From positions 1-39,308 of the forward strand of contig NZ_JAMXLY010000031.1 in assembly GCF_024054555.1 (NCBI RefSeq): a stretch of DNA of 39,308 bases, in the 5' to 3' direction. The notes under the pieces were generated by a model. It was not told where the DNA came from, did not search any database, and saw nothing but the letters and a program-made list of their open reading frames with translations. A program made the position numbers and the translations under genes. Every line of letters begins with the position of its first letter. Positions within the stretch are counted from its first letter, which is position 1. Source of the stretch: Segatella cerevisiae. GTDB taxonomy: Bacteria; Bacteroidota; Bacteroidia; Bacteroidales; Bacteroidaceae. Positions 26,401 to 34,564 of the stretch are shown piece by piece.

Positions 26401-27129
26401 GCGCGTATGTCTGTCGCCCAGAAGATCACATCCATGGTACTGGCACTTCGCCGGAAAGTCAATATCCGCGTTCGTCAGCCTTTGGCTAAGATGATGATCC
26501 CTGCTGTCAACGAAGAGCAGAAGAAGCATATCCTTGCCGTATCGGACCTGATCAAGAATGAGGTCAATGTCAAAGAGATTGAGTTCATCAGTGAGCAGGG
26601 TGTCCTGGTCAAGAAAGTCAGGTGCAATTTCAGGGTCATGGGCAAGAAGTTTGGTAAGTTGATGAAATCCATCGCCGCCCGTATCAATACCTTGTCTCAG
26701 GAAGAGATCGCATCACTCGAGACCGAAGGGCAACTGAAACTCGAAGTTGACGGCCAGCCGGTTACTGTAGAAGGTTCGGATGTGGAAATCATTTCTGAGG
26801 ATATTCCGGGTTGGCTTGTAGCCAATGACGGCAATCTGACAGTTGCCTTGGAGGTCACGTTGACGCCTGAACTGAAGAGGGAAGGTATGGCACGCGAACT
26901 CATCAACAGAATACAGAATCTTCGGAAGGAAACCGGACTTGAGATTACTGACCGTATCATTGCTACGGTAGCTCCGAACCCGAAGACCGATGAAGCCATC
27001 AAGTCTTTTGGTGACATGATCAGAAAGCAGGTTCTGGCGAATGACCTGAAGATTGCTGACAATGATGGGATAGAGACAGATTTCGACGATTTCAAATTGA
27101 AGATCAAAGTTGAAAAAGATAATCGATAA
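23482..27129 (+). CDS. ileS: Isoleucyl-tRNA synthetase
   Basis: A 1215-residue class I synthetase charging tRNA-Ile. HIGH-like motif GHPGIHH at 54-60; CP1 editing domain with TTPWTLPSNVALCVG around 256-270 and DDGTGIVHIAPTFGADD around 390-406; second catalytic part with GVDQTRGWFFTLHAI; KMSKH loop at 769-773; anticodon-binding helices (SNWYVRLNRKRFWG). Then comes a C-terminal region with repeated beta-hairpin domains rather than the zinc finger of the E. coli type. This is the long, eukaryote-like IleRS form common in Bacteroidetes. It heads an operon with the DksA-like gene and lspA. Confidence 0.97.
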   Translation: MAKKFAEHNGLDLVKINSEVLNDWKKEDIFHRSIDERKGCPEFIFFEGPPSANGHPGIHHVLARSIKDTINRYKTMRGFCVPRKAGWDTHGLPVEIGVEKELGISKKDIDNKKSDKYISVEDYNRKCRENVMKFTEEWDTLTKKMGYFVDLEHPYITYDNKYIETLWWLLKQLYNKGLLYKGYTIQPYSPAAGTGLSSHELNQPGCYRDVKDTTVTAQFLITDPKPEWTKWGKPYFIAWTTTPWTLPSNVALCVGPKIDYVTIQTYNLYNGEPMTLVMGENRITAYLKADQEVKDQNIPLPPFDKEKKICPWRIIDRMKGTDLEGMHYQQLMPWVKPCEKMGEYAYDFVNAYGEKHPEKVFTGEDGRDKFVEMSDQAFRVILGDYVTTDDGTGIVHIAPTFGADDAKVSKDAGIPGVYLVNKKEETRPMVDLQGKYYILKELDSNFVERCVDVKLYHHHEGAWVKNAYDPTYTVNGVWDVKASQKAEDLNIIMCMEMKEEGSAFKIEKCVHSYPHCWRTDKPILYYPLDSWFIRDTAKKQQMVALNKTIHWQPESTGTGRFGNWLENLNDWNLSRSRFWGTPLPIWRDDHRNEKCIGSLEELYAEIEKSVKAGFMKSNPLKDKGFVPGDYSQENYDRIDLHRPYIDYIVLVSDAGKPMHRESDLIDVWFDSGSMPYAQQHYPFEHPLNAEGVKATGLTEAAYRDQLIHSTYKGTPVPPAFYPADFINEGVDQTRGWFFTLHAISTMVFGQVAFKNVISSGLVLDAKGNKMSKHVGNVTDPFEMIDRYGADAVRFYMMTNSEPWDNLKFDPKGVDEVRRKFFGTLYNTYSFFALYANVDHFDPAAPQLDVRKRPEIDRWILSCLSTLVKGMEKELDDYDPTRAGRLIDTFVNDDLSNWYVRLNRKRFWGKEMSEDKLSAYQTLYTCLMTVAKVLAPFAPFCADRLYKDLGGLKDSVHLEVYPTVDESVIDTDLEARMSVAQKITSMVLALRRKVNIRVRQPLAKMMIPAVNEEQKKHILAVSDLIKNEVNVKEIEFISEQGVLVKKVRCNFRVMGKKFGKLMKSIAARINTLSQEEIASLETEGQLKLEVDGQPVTVEGSDVEIISEDIPGWLVANDGNLTVALEVTLTPELKREGMARELINRIQNLRKETGLEITDRIIATVAPNPKTDEAIKSFGDMIRKQVLANDLKIADNDGIETDFDDFKLKIKVEKDNR

Positions 27130-27150
27130 ATTAATTAAATATTCTTAGGT

Positions 27151-27537
27151 ATGGCTGAAATAAAAGTACGCTATTCTGACAAAGATTTGGAGGAATTTCG
27201 GCAGGTCATTGATAAAAAACTTGCAGTGGCTCGTCAGGAATATAAGGAGATGATGAGTCAGTTGGACAATGCGGACAGCAATGACGTGGCTGATACTTCA
27301 CCTACTTACAAAGCGGTGGAAGACGGAACGATCAACCAGAGTAAAGAGGAAATCATAGATATGGCTCAGCGGCAGCAGAAGTTCATCAAGGGACTCGAGG
27401 CAGCTCTGATCCGCATCCAGAATAAAACTTATGGCATTGACCGCATCACGGGAAAATTGATTCCGAAGGCGCGTCTTCTGGTCGTTCCTCATGCAACGCT
27501 CAGCGTTGCTTCCAAGGAGAAGAACAGAAATCATTAA
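27151..27537 (+). CDS. TraR/DksA-like protein lacking zinc-finger cysteines
   Basis: A 128-residue protein with the DksA layout: an N-terminal long helix pair (about 10-90) with DNADSNDVADTSPTYK at its tip, then NKTYGIDRITGKLIPKARLL where the zinc finger would begin, and PHATLSV. There is no cysteine in the whole protein, so no zinc site; the usual cysteine positions carry Asp97, Thr100, Ser118 and Ser121. Homologues adjacent to ileS and lspA in this phylum also have reduced cysteine sets. DksA proteins insert into the RNA polymerase secondary channel; whether this one does is unknown. It begins 21 bases after ileS. Confidence 0.85.
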   Translation: MAEIKVRYSDKDLEEFRQVIDKKLAVARQEYKEMMSQLDNADSNDVADTSPTYKAVEDGTINQSKEEIIDMAQRQQKFIKGLEAALIRIQNKTYGIDRITGKLIPKARLLVVPHATLSVASKEKNRNH

Positions 27538-27688
27538 GCGTCTCCGGCAGAGAGTCATGCGGGTCTCAGGTCACAAGATCTGAGCCAGCGGGAGAACCTT
27601 TTGTCTTGAGGACGGTTTGCCTTCATATCGGAACTTTTAACGAGCGCGGGATTTCTTAGGGTATCTTGGTGCTTTCAGGTCAAATAAA

Positions 27689-28402
27689 ATGCTGGGAAAG
27701 TTGGATTTGGATAAGAAAAAGCGGAAACAGTTCTTAGGGTGGCTTTCCGTACTCATCATCGTCATTGCTTTGGTTGTTGACCAGATGATCAAGATCTGGG
27801 TAAAGACCCACATGAGCCTGGGTGAACAGATAGAAGTCACGCATTGGTGCAAGATCGTCTTTATTGAAAATATGGGAATGGCATGGGGAATGACATTCCT
27901 GAACAAGTATTTCCTTTCTTTATTCCGTATCGTCGCTGTGGGTATCATCGGGTGGTACATTCATAAGGAGGTGATACGGGGCATACGTACCCGGTATCTC
28001 GTTTTCTTGTCCATGATACTTGCCGGAGCTGCAGGGAATATCATTGATTCCATGCTTTATGGACTGATCTTCAATGCTTCTTCACCTTATTATATCTCTT
28101 ATTTCGTTCCTTTTGGACATGGTTACGGCAGTTTCCTCACGGGAAAAGTCGTGGATATGTTCTATTTTCCGATCATCCAAGGTACTTGGCCTGAGAATTT
28201 CCCACTCTGGGGAGGCCAGTCTTTTACATTCTTCTCTCCGGTATTCAATTTTGCGGATTCATGTATCACCGCAGGTGTCATCGGTCTCCTGCTGTTCTGC
28301 AGGAAAGACCTGGCAACATTAAACAAAAACGGAAAAGCTCAAAAGGTTTCTGAAACTGAGGTAAAGGAAGATAATCATACCGGTTCTGATAAGAACGGTT
28401 AA
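27689..28402 (+). CDS. lspA: Lipoprotein signal peptidase II
   Basis: A 237-residue inner-membrane aspartyl protease that cleaves prolipoproteins before the lipidated Cys. Four membrane helices are visible (about 17-33, 75-92, 103-118, 190-206). Catalytic Asp120 lies in AGNIIDSMLYG and Asp190 in FNFADSCI. It is longer than the E. coli enzyme (164 residues) because of a 60-residue insertion between the catalytic Asp segments (about 125-185, PFGHGYGSFLTGKVVDMFYF), as in other Bacteroidetes, plus a charged C-terminal tail. It stands between the DksA-like gene (151-base gap with a weak 8-bp hairpin) and a lipoprotein gene. Confidence 0.96.
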   Translation: MLGKLDLDKKKRKQFLGWLSVLIIVIALVVDQMIKIWVKTHMSLGEQIEVTHWCKIVFIENMGMAWGMTFLNKYFLSLFRIVAVGIIGWYIHKEVIRGIRTRYLVFLSMILAGAAGNIIDSMLYGLIFNASSPYYISYFVPFGHGYGSFLTGKVVDMFYFPIIQGTWPENFPLWGGQSFTFFSPVFNFADSCITAGVIGLLLFCRKDLATLNKNGKAQKVSETEVKEDNHTGSDKNG

Positions 28403-28410
28403 CTACAAAA

Positions 28411-29403
28411 ATGATGAATCAGCATCGCTTTCACATTTTACCGTATCTGTTTATCCTTTCCATCCTGTTGTTGATAGCGGGGTGTAAACCTACTATACCG
28501 AGCAAGTACCTCTCTAAAGGCGAGATGGAGAATCTGCTGTACGATTATCATATAGCCCAGGCCATGGCGGATCAGAGCAGTAATCCCGGAATGAATGCGG
28601 AAATCTATCGTACTGCCGTATTGAAAAAGCACCATGTCACTGAGGCGGAGTTTGATTCTTCACTGGTCTATTATACCCGGCATACAGAACTCCTGCACGG
28701 CATTTACGAGAACCTGACCGAGCGCCTTCAGAATGAGGCTCAGGCACAAGGGTCATCTGTCAATGCCTTCGGTTCTGACGAACAGGGGGATACGGCAAAT
28801 GTATGGCGGGGTGATCCTGCCCTTGTCCTTTCTCCTGATGAACCTTTCAATTATTATTCTTACTCGGTACCGACAGACAGTTCTTTCCATGCAGGCGACC
28901 ATATCATGTTGGATTTTGACGCACAGTTTATCTTCCAGGATGGTATGCGTGATGGTGTTGTCGTCCTGGCGGTACAATTCAAGAATGACAGTATATCTTC
29001 ATCCCTTATCCATATCATGAATACCCAGCATTATCATTTGGAAGTAGATGATATGGACAGTCTCGGCATCAAGTCTGTCAGGGGGTATTTCCTCTTGCCG
29101 GACAATGATGATCCCGGTGCAGGGGCTACCACCCTGAAACTGATGTTCATCCAGAATATCAAATTGATCAGGATGCATGTGAAGTCTGTTCCGGCACAAC
29201 CCCAGACAACGTCTCCGGGGGCGCCTTCCCAGCGACCGGACAGTGCTTCTCCGGCTTCTCAAACTGCTCCGCAACCTCAGAATCCGCCCTCTCAGATCCA
29301 CCCTCGACCTGTCACCAACGGTGCGCCGCCGCCTGATCCCCGACTGCAACAGCAAATGAACTCTTCTCCTGTAGATCGACGACGATTGTCGCCGGTACAG
29401 TGA
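28411..29403 (+). CDS. DUF4296 lipoprotein
   Basis: A 330-residue protein. Signal peptide ending in the lipobox LIAGC (Cys25), so a substrate of the adjacent LspA. The DUF4296 region follows at about 30-115 (YLSKGEMENLLYDYHIAQAM, AVLKKHHVTEAEFDSSLVYY). The middle is beta-rich, and the last 70 residues are rich in Pro, Gln, Ser and Arg (PAQPQTTSPGAPSQRPDSAS) and likely disordered. The function is unknown. Eight bases separate it from lspA, indicating one transcript. Confidence 0.88.
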   Translation: MMNQHRFHILPYLFILSILLLIAGCKPTIPSKYLSKGEMENLLYDYHIAQAMADQSSNPGMNAEIYRTAVLKKHHVTEAEFDSSLVYYTRHTELLHGIYENLTERLQNEAQAQGSSVNAFGSDEQGDTANVWRGDPALVLSPDEPFNYYSYSVPTDSSFHAGDHIMLDFDAQFIFQDGMRDGVVVLAVQFKNDSISSSLIHIMNTQHYHLEVDDMDSLGIKSVRGYFLLPDNDDPGAGATTLKLMFIQNIKLIRMHVKSVPAQPQTTSPGAPSQRPDSASPASQTAPQPQNPPSQIHPRPVTNGAPPPDPRLQQQMNSSPVDRRRLSPVQ

Positions 29404-29421
29404 GCGTAATTTGAAGTAGAG

Positions 29422-29640
29422 ATGAAACAAGAGGTGCATCGTTACGCTGCGCATGAAGTGCATATCGGACAACGGGTCTTGCATCAAGCCTATGTCGAGA
29501 TACGGGGCGGTGCCGTTGTCGGCTATGGTGATTTTCAGGAGGAGCCGGCTTTTACGGAATGGCTGGGAGGTACGATTGAAGTGAAAGAAAATGAAGACGG
29601 CTCATTTTTCGCTTGTCATGATAAGAAGGTGTTAGTATAA
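29422..29640 (+). CDS. Small conserved-looking protein, unknown function
   Basis: A 72-residue protein starting 18 bases after the lipoprotein stop on the same strand. Short beta-strand pattern with VEIRGGAVVGYGDFQEEPAF and TEWLGGTIEV. Position directly after a DUF4296 gene and codon use like its neighbours suggest a real gene rather than chance; I did not recognise a named family. Confidence 0.65.
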   Translation: MKQEVHRYAAHEVHIGQRVLHQAYVEIRGGAVVGYGDFQEEPAFTEWLGGTIEVKENEDGSFFACHDKKVLV

Positions 29641-29768
29641 AGTATATTGCCGAACAGGGCTACGGTTTGATCAGCGTCGGTGCTCTCACTTGTCCGGTCA
29701 TGTGATCGGATGGAGTTTGAAGGTTTAAAAGATATTTTGCTGATTGTTTTTAATAGAGTTGATCAAAA

Positions 29769-31412
29769 TTGAATTTCTTATTTTGTCTTTTGTTGGCAGC
29801 CGTTACCTATGGCTCACCGGTACATTATCCTATTGAACTGGCCGGGAATTTTGCTGAGCCTCGTCCCAATCATTTCCATGGAGGTTGTGATGTGAAGACA
29901 GGTCAGGTCACGGGAAAAGCCATCCATTCTATTGGTGACGGGTATGTCAGTCATGTGTCTATTGGTGTCGGAGGATATGGCAATGCCGTTTATGTCCAGC
30001 ACCCTGAGGGCTATACCAGTGTCTATGGCCACCTGAAAGCTTTTTCTCTCCGTGTGCAGGCCGTGCTCCGCAAGCATCAGTATGCCGAACAGAGAACTAC
30101 CGGTGTTTTTGATTTCAGACCTGATGAGGTGCCTGTCGCAGAGGGTGACTTTATTGCCTGGAGCGGGAACACAGGGGCTTCGGAAGGTCCTCACCTTCAT
30201 TTGGAAGTCCACAGTACGAAGGACGGAAATATGCATGATCCCCTCGCTTTTATCGGTAGATATGTCACGGATCATGTTCCGCCATTAGGGCATGGCTTTA
30301 TGGCTTGTCCGATGCCGGGAAAAGGCAGTTTTGACGGAGGCTCGGGTGACCAGGTGTTCGGCCTGACCTCACATCACTTGTCCAATCGCTTTACGGCATG
30401 GGGAAAGGTCGGTTTCGCCATTTGGGCAAATGACAATATGGAAGCGACCTACAATAACTATGGTGTCAGGTTGACGCAATTGTTCGTAGACGGCAAACTC
30501 GTCTTCCAGAGTGATGCCAATAATATTCCGATCAATGGAAACCTTCAGGTCAATTATTGGGGCGATTACCAGCACTATATCCGGTCTAATGTGTGGTATA
30601 TGCGCTCTTTCCTTCTGCCGGGCATTACCCTGCCGGTCTTCAAGGTCGGCAAGGATCGGGGCGTCATTGACTTCAATCAGCAGCGGCCGTATCATATCGA
30701 GTATGTTTTGTCTGATTTCGCAGGCAATGCATCGCATTATGACTTCATCGTGGAAGGACGGAAGATGGCTATCGCACCGTACCGGAAACCTGCAGGACCT
30801 GAACTGTTCTGGAACCGTTTCAATATCTATCCGCTCGCAGGCGCCCGCCTTATATTGAAGCATCATTTGCTTGCGGATGATGTCGTGATCCATCCCCGTG
30901 TGATCCGTCAACCCGGAAAGTATTCTGATGCCTATCATTTCATGCCGGGGAGTTATCCTTTGTTGGGTTTCGGCAGGATTGCCATTCACCTGAACAAATC
31001 TGTTGCGGATCCCAGCAAACTCTATATCGCCAGTCATTTCGGCAAAGAGCGGTACATGGGAGGTGTCTATAAGAATGGCTGGGTGACAGGTCCTTGCAGG
31101 GACTTGGGGGCCATCTATGACATTGACTGTGACGACAAGGCGCCCAGTGTCATACCTGTAGGGCAAGGCGGCTGGACAGCAAGACGGCAGTTGACTTTCT
31201 CCTTGGGTGACACGCAGAGTGGACTGAAGGGTTTCAAAGGGTTTGTCGACGGTCATTTCGTTGCTTTCGACCAGATTCTCCAGACACCTTTGGTGCGTTG
31301 TGACCTGGCAGAGGCCCCTGTGAGGAAAACCGGCAGGGAACATCAGTTGAAATTCATAGCCTGGGACCAGAAAAATAATCAAAGGGTGTTTGTCACCCAA
31401 TTCAAGTACTAA
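29769..31412 (+). CDS. Exported M23 (LytM-like) metallopeptidase
   Basis: A 547-residue protein. It starts at TTG 29769; an in-frame stop lies at 29760 and the first residues (MNFLFCLLLAAVTYG) form a signal peptide, so no better start exists. The M23 zinc site is complete: His37 and Asp41 in HFHGGCDVKTG, YGHLK, and His142/His144 in GPHLHLEV. The C-terminal 370 residues form beta-rich domains of unknown role. M23 enzymes cut peptide crossbridges of peptidoglycan. The 128-base gap upstream has no exact TAnnTTTG, so it may be transcribed from the ileS unit. A C69 peptidase gene follows closely. Confidence 0.92.
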   Translation: MNFLFCLLLAAVTYGSPVHYPIELAGNFAEPRPNHFHGGCDVKTGQVTGKAIHSIGDGYVSHVSIGVGGYGNAVYVQHPEGYTSVYGHLKAFSLRVQAVLRKHQYAEQRTTGVFDFRPDEVPVAEGDFIAWSGNTGASEGPHLHLEVHSTKDGNMHDPLAFIGRYVTDHVPPLGHGFMACPMPGKGSFDGGSGDQVFGLTSHHLSNRFTAWGKVGFAIWANDNMEATYNNYGVRLTQLFVDGKLVFQSDANNIPINGNLQVNYWGDYQHYIRSNVWYMRSFLLPGITLPVFKVGKDRGVIDFNQQRPYHIEYVLSDFAGNASHYDFIVEGRKMAIAPYRKPAGPELFWNRFNIYPLAGARLILKHHLLADDVVIHPRVIRQPGKYSDAYHFMPGSYPLLGFGRIAIHLNKSVADPSKLYIASHFGKERYMGGVYKNGWVTGPCRDLGAIYDIDCDDKAPSVIPVGQGGWTARRQLTFSLGDTQSGLKGFKGFVDGHFVAFDQILQTPLVRCDLAEAPVRKTGREHQLKFIAWDQKNNQRVFVTQFKY

Positions 31413-31428
31413 ACGATTTTAATTGTTG

Positions 31429-33093
31429 ATGAATATGAAAAGAATCAATCTTGCGACATTCGTGTTGGCTTTGGGGCTGCTGTTCCCGCTTAAGTCGACG
31501 GCCTGTACCAATTTTATTGTGGCGAAAGGAGCCAGTGTTGACGGGTCAGTCATTTGTTCCTACAATGCCGATGACTACGGCATGTTCCTCAATCTGTGCC
31601 ATTATCCTGCTGCCATACATCAGAAGGGGGACATGAGGAAGATCGTCGACTGGGACTCCCACCGCTATATCGGTGAGATTCCTGAAGCCCACCAAACTTA
31701 TAATGTGATCGGCAACATCAATGAATATCAGGTGACGATAGGGGAGACGACCTATGGTGGCCGTGAAGAGATGGTCGACAAGAACGGTGGAATAGACTAC
31801 GGGTCTCTGATCTATATCGGACTCCAGCGCTCTCGTACTGCCCGTGAAGCTGTCCATGTGATGACCTCACTGGCTGAGAAATACGGCTATTGCTCTGAGG
31901 GCGAAACTTTCACGATCTGTGATCCGAAAGAAGCTTGGATCCTGGAGATGCAAGGCTGTGGCGGCGACAAGAAACAGAAAGTGGTCTGGTGTGCTGTCCG
32001 CATTCCTGACAATGCGATCTGCGGACATGCCAACCAAAGCCGTATTGGAAAATTCGCTTATTTGAAGACAGAAGTCCTTCATTCGAAGAATGTGATTTCC
32101 TTTGCCCGTGAAAAAGGCTGGTATAAAGGACCGGATAAGGAATTTTCTTTCAAAAATGCTTATGCTTTCCCGGGCTTTGAAGGCCGTCGTATCTGTGACG
32201 CACGTGTCTGGAGCTTCTTCAATCATTTCAAGGATATGAAGCGCTGGATTCCTTGGGCAGAAGGACGGGATCCCCATGCTGAGGATATGCCTCTTTGGAT
32301 CATCCCCAATCGGAAGTTGAGCGTACAGGATGTTCAGGTTTGCATGCGTGACCATTTCGAAGGTACGCCTTTCTCCGTAGCAGACGGGAAAGATATCGGG
32401 GGCGGTATCTGGGAAATGCCTTATCGTCCGACACCGCTATACTTTACTGTAGACGGAAAGAAATATTTCAATGAGCGGCCGACTTCTACGCAACAGTCCG
32501 GGTTTACTTTCGTCAGTCAGATGCGTTCATGGCTCCCCCGTGAGATCGGTGGTGTCCTCTGGTTTGGCAATGATGACCCTAACATGATCGCTTATGTGCC
32601 GGTCTATTGTTCTTCCACGAAGCAGCCGCTTTGCTTCAATACACCGGGCGCTGATGCTGTCACCTATTCTGATGAGAATGCCTATTGGGTATGCAATATG
32701 GTTTCCAATATGGTCTATCCTCGTTACAGTATGATGTTCCCGTCCTTGAAGGCCGTCCGTGACAGTCTTGAAAGAGGCTATTTCGCAGCTCAGGGCAAGG
32801 TAGAGGCTCATGCTGCTGAATTGTTGAAGACTGACCCGGCCGCTGCCAAGGCATATCTGAACAACTATACCATCGCTACAGCTGACAGTATGATGAAAAC
32901 ATGGAAGTCCCTTCGTACTTATCTTGTTGTGAAGTATAATGATATGATTATCAAACCGGATAAGAACGGTCGTTTCCTCCGCACTCCTGAAGGGATCGGC
33001 GCATCTGTCGAGCGTCCGGGGTATCCTGAAAATTATGCCAGGAAGTACGTGAAAGAGACTGGTGACAAGTATCTTTATCCTGAAGAGAAATAA
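31429..33093 (+). CDS. Exported C69 family dipeptidase (PepD-like)
   Basis: A 554-residue protein from the ATG at 31429; the ATG at 31435 (MKRINLATF) is equally possible and the TTG at 31423 less so. The signal peptide ends at STA before Cys26, which begins CTNFIVAKGASVDGS. In C69 (Ntn-hydrolase) enzymes this exposed Cys is the nucleophile. Other family signs are ICSYNADDYG, VTIGETTYGGRE, CDPKEAWILE, and GHANQSRIGKF. The enzyme hydrolyses dipeptides. Following the M23 gene by 16 bases, it fits periplasmic peptide turnover. A strong terminator follows at 33153-33198. Confidence 0.93.
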   Translation: MNMKRINLATFVLALGLLFPLKSTACTNFIVAKGASVDGSVICSYNADDYGMFLNLCHYPAAIHQKGDMRKIVDWDSHRYIGEIPEAHQTYNVIGNINEYQVTIGETTYGGREEMVDKNGGIDYGSLIYIGLQRSRTAREAVHVMTSLAEKYGYCSEGETFTICDPKEAWILEMQGCGGDKKQKVVWCAVRIPDNAICGHANQSRIGKFAYLKTEVLHSKNVISFAREKGWYKGPDKEFSFKNAYAFPGFEGRRICDARVWSFFNHFKDMKRWIPWAEGRDPHAEDMPLWIIPNRKLSVQDVQVCMRDHFEGTPFSVADGKDIGGGIWEMPYRPTPLYFTVDGKKYFNERPTSTQQSGFTFVSQMRSWLPREIGGVLWFGNDDPNMIAYVPVYCSSTKQPLCFNTPGADAVTYSDENAYWVCNMVSNMVYPRYSMMFPSLKAVRDSLERGYFAAQGKVEAHAAELLKTDPAAAKAYLNNYTIATADSMMKTWKSLRTYLVVKYNDMIIKPDKNGRFLRTPEGIGASVERPGYPENYARKYVKETGDKYLYPEEK

Positions 33094-33152
33094 CAGAAAC
33101 TCATTCTTCTCACCAATCCTTTGGAGAAGGAGAGGGTAACAGAGAGTAACTT

Positions 33153-33198
33153 ATCCCGATTGACAGAAGTCCGAACTTCCAGTCAATCGGGATTTTTG
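33153..33198 (+). terminator. Rho-independent terminator after the C69 gene
   Basis: A 12-bp perfect stem ATCCCGATTGAC/GTCAATCGGGAT (33153-33164 with 33182-33193) encloses an inner 5-bp stem GAAGT/ACTTC, followed by T (33194-33197). Confidence 0.88.
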
Positions 33199-33524
33199 GT
33201 GGTAACAGGTATGTGTCGTGGATGCCCTTACGGATGCCTTGGATCATGATCAAAGACGCTTTTGCTTAGAGGTGGTTTTCCCTCGGGAGTTGGTAACTTT
33301 CAGGTAAGGAATCAAAAGATTTAGAAGCAGGTATCATGATAATCTAAAAGGTGATTGAAAGTTCAAAAGGATGGAGTAAGCTCTCTTCTTCTTTTTAGTT
33401 GAACCGGCATTAGGTTGTCACCATTTACCTTATGGGAAGGACATGAGTTCTCATTTGAATCCTTATTGAGTGAGGCTTATGATTTTCAGAATGGCCGGTT
33501 TACCAGAGAAAGGTATATACGCAA
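33199..33524. other. Gene-free stretch after the C69 terminator
   Basis: No coding frame with support and no TAnnTTTG match on either strand was found. It ends at an orphan hairpin at 33525, which leaves open a small RNA from an unrecognised promoter. Confidence 0.4.
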
Positions 33525-33560
33525 AGAGCGGTAGAAAGAATTTGTTCTTTCTACCGCTCT
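33525..33560. terminator. Orphan 16-bp hairpin
   Basis: A perfect 16-bp stem AGAGCGGTAGAAAGAA/TTCTTTCTACCGCTCT (33525-33540 with 33545-33560), loop TTTG, followed by GTTTTA on the plus strand. The preceding plus gene already has its own terminator. It may back up the minus-strand RRM gene (200 bases away) or end an unannotated transcript. Confidence 0.6.
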
Positions 33561-33755
33561 GTTTTAGGGATATATTATATTTAGAGTCCAAGGACCCAGT
33601 CTTTATATCTCGCTCTTTAAGGCTTTCCACCAGTCTGACGACAAGATGGAACGGATGTTACACATTTTCTTTGGAATAAATTCCTTAGAAATAATACTTA
33701 ACGAATTGGAATTCGTTGATGATTGTTGGCTGATAAGGTCCAGCCGGCGATGCGA

Positions 33756-34037
33756 TTAATATCTGTCGCGGTTGTAACCACCACGAGAATGCTCTTCTCT
33801 AGGACGAGCTTCAGCAACAACGATGGTCCTACCGTCAAACTCTTTGCCATTGAGTTCATCAATAGCTTTCTTGGCAGCTTCATCATCAGACATTTCAACG
33901 AAGCCGAAGCCACGTGAACGACCGCTTTCACGATCATTGATAATCTTTGCAGATGTTACTTCACCATAGTTTGCAAATAAGTCCTTTAAACCCTCGTCGT
34001 CTGTCTTGAAGTTCAGACGTGATACAAAAATGTTCAT
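33756..34037 (-). CDS. Single-RRM RNA-binding protein
   Basis: A 93-residue protein. One RNA recognition motif fills residues 1-80: RNP2 IFVSRL near the start and RNP1 RGFGFVEM near 42-49, with the intervening LKDLFANYGEVTSAKIINDR. The tail is Arg/Gly-rich (RGGYNRDRY). Such small RRM proteins are widespread in Bacteroidetes, which lack Hfq in many lineages, and act as global RNA-binding proteins. The start codon at 34037 follows an A/T-rich run. A -7 box lies about 520 bases upstream, giving an unusually long leader with several hairpins. Confidence 0.93.
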   Translation of the reverse strand: MNIFVSRLNFKTDDEGLKDLFANYGEVTSAKIINDRESGRSRGFGFVEMSDDEAAKKAIDELNGKEFDGRTIVVAEARPREEHSRGGYNRDRY

Positions 34038-34550
34038 TTTTTTTAAATTAAATTAAACCGTATTACTTAATAAATACTATTCGTTTGATATCATCTTGAT
34101 GCAGGATGTGCCTCTTTGTTGAGGCTCCGACTCTTCTTTCTCCTTTTCCTCTCTTTGATCCCTTCGGAAATAAATCTTCCGATTGAAACATATTCAGCCT
34201 CTGAACAGAATTATAAATACTCTTAGTTCAGACATTCTGAAAGTCTGTTGGACTATTAAACATAAAAATGTTAAGATGGTGAGTTGTCGTTAAGAGAATA
34301 TAACGACGTGGAAATAAAGGTCGCTCTACCAGTTTCTCACTCTGGTAACCTGTTCTGTAAATTCATATTCTTGATGATAGTTCTTCTTTAATTGTTGTTG
34401 ATTCATCGAACGCATCACTTTTGGTGAATGTTTCGTGACAGTTTATACTACATAAACAAGAAAGTTGATTGTTGTCGGTTTCGATGAGTGAGTCGCTTAT
34501 GAGACGAAACAAAACAAGAGAAGACAGATACAATTTAAACTTGATTGCTC
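34038..34550 (-). promoter_or_regulatory. Long structured 5' leader of the RRM gene
   Basis: Between the -7 box at 34557-34564 and the start codon lie about 510 bases without a supported gene. Perfect small stems are present at 34110-34125 (GCCTC/GAGGC), 34229-34247 (CAGAC/GTCTG), 34286-34307 (GTCGTTA/TAACGAC) and 34327-34347 (TACCAG/CTGGTA). The region may regulate the gene post-transcriptionally, possibly by autoregulation or temperature; this is inference. Confidence 0.5.
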
Positions 34551-34556
34551 ACGTTG

Positions 34557-34564
34557 CAAAGATA
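34557..34564 (-). promoter_or_regulatory. -7 promoter element for the RRM gene
   Basis: The minus strand reads TATCTTTG, identical to the rnpB and ileS boxes. No clear TTTG at -33 was found. No other TAnnTTTG was noted nearer the start codon. Confidence 0.6.

Noticed and set aside
30369..31400. A 343-codon minus-strand frame
   Set aside because: Antisense to the M23 peptidase gene, without a domain.
33470..33679. A 69-codon plus-strand frame
   Set aside because: It crosses the perfect hairpin at 33525-33560 and has no protein features.
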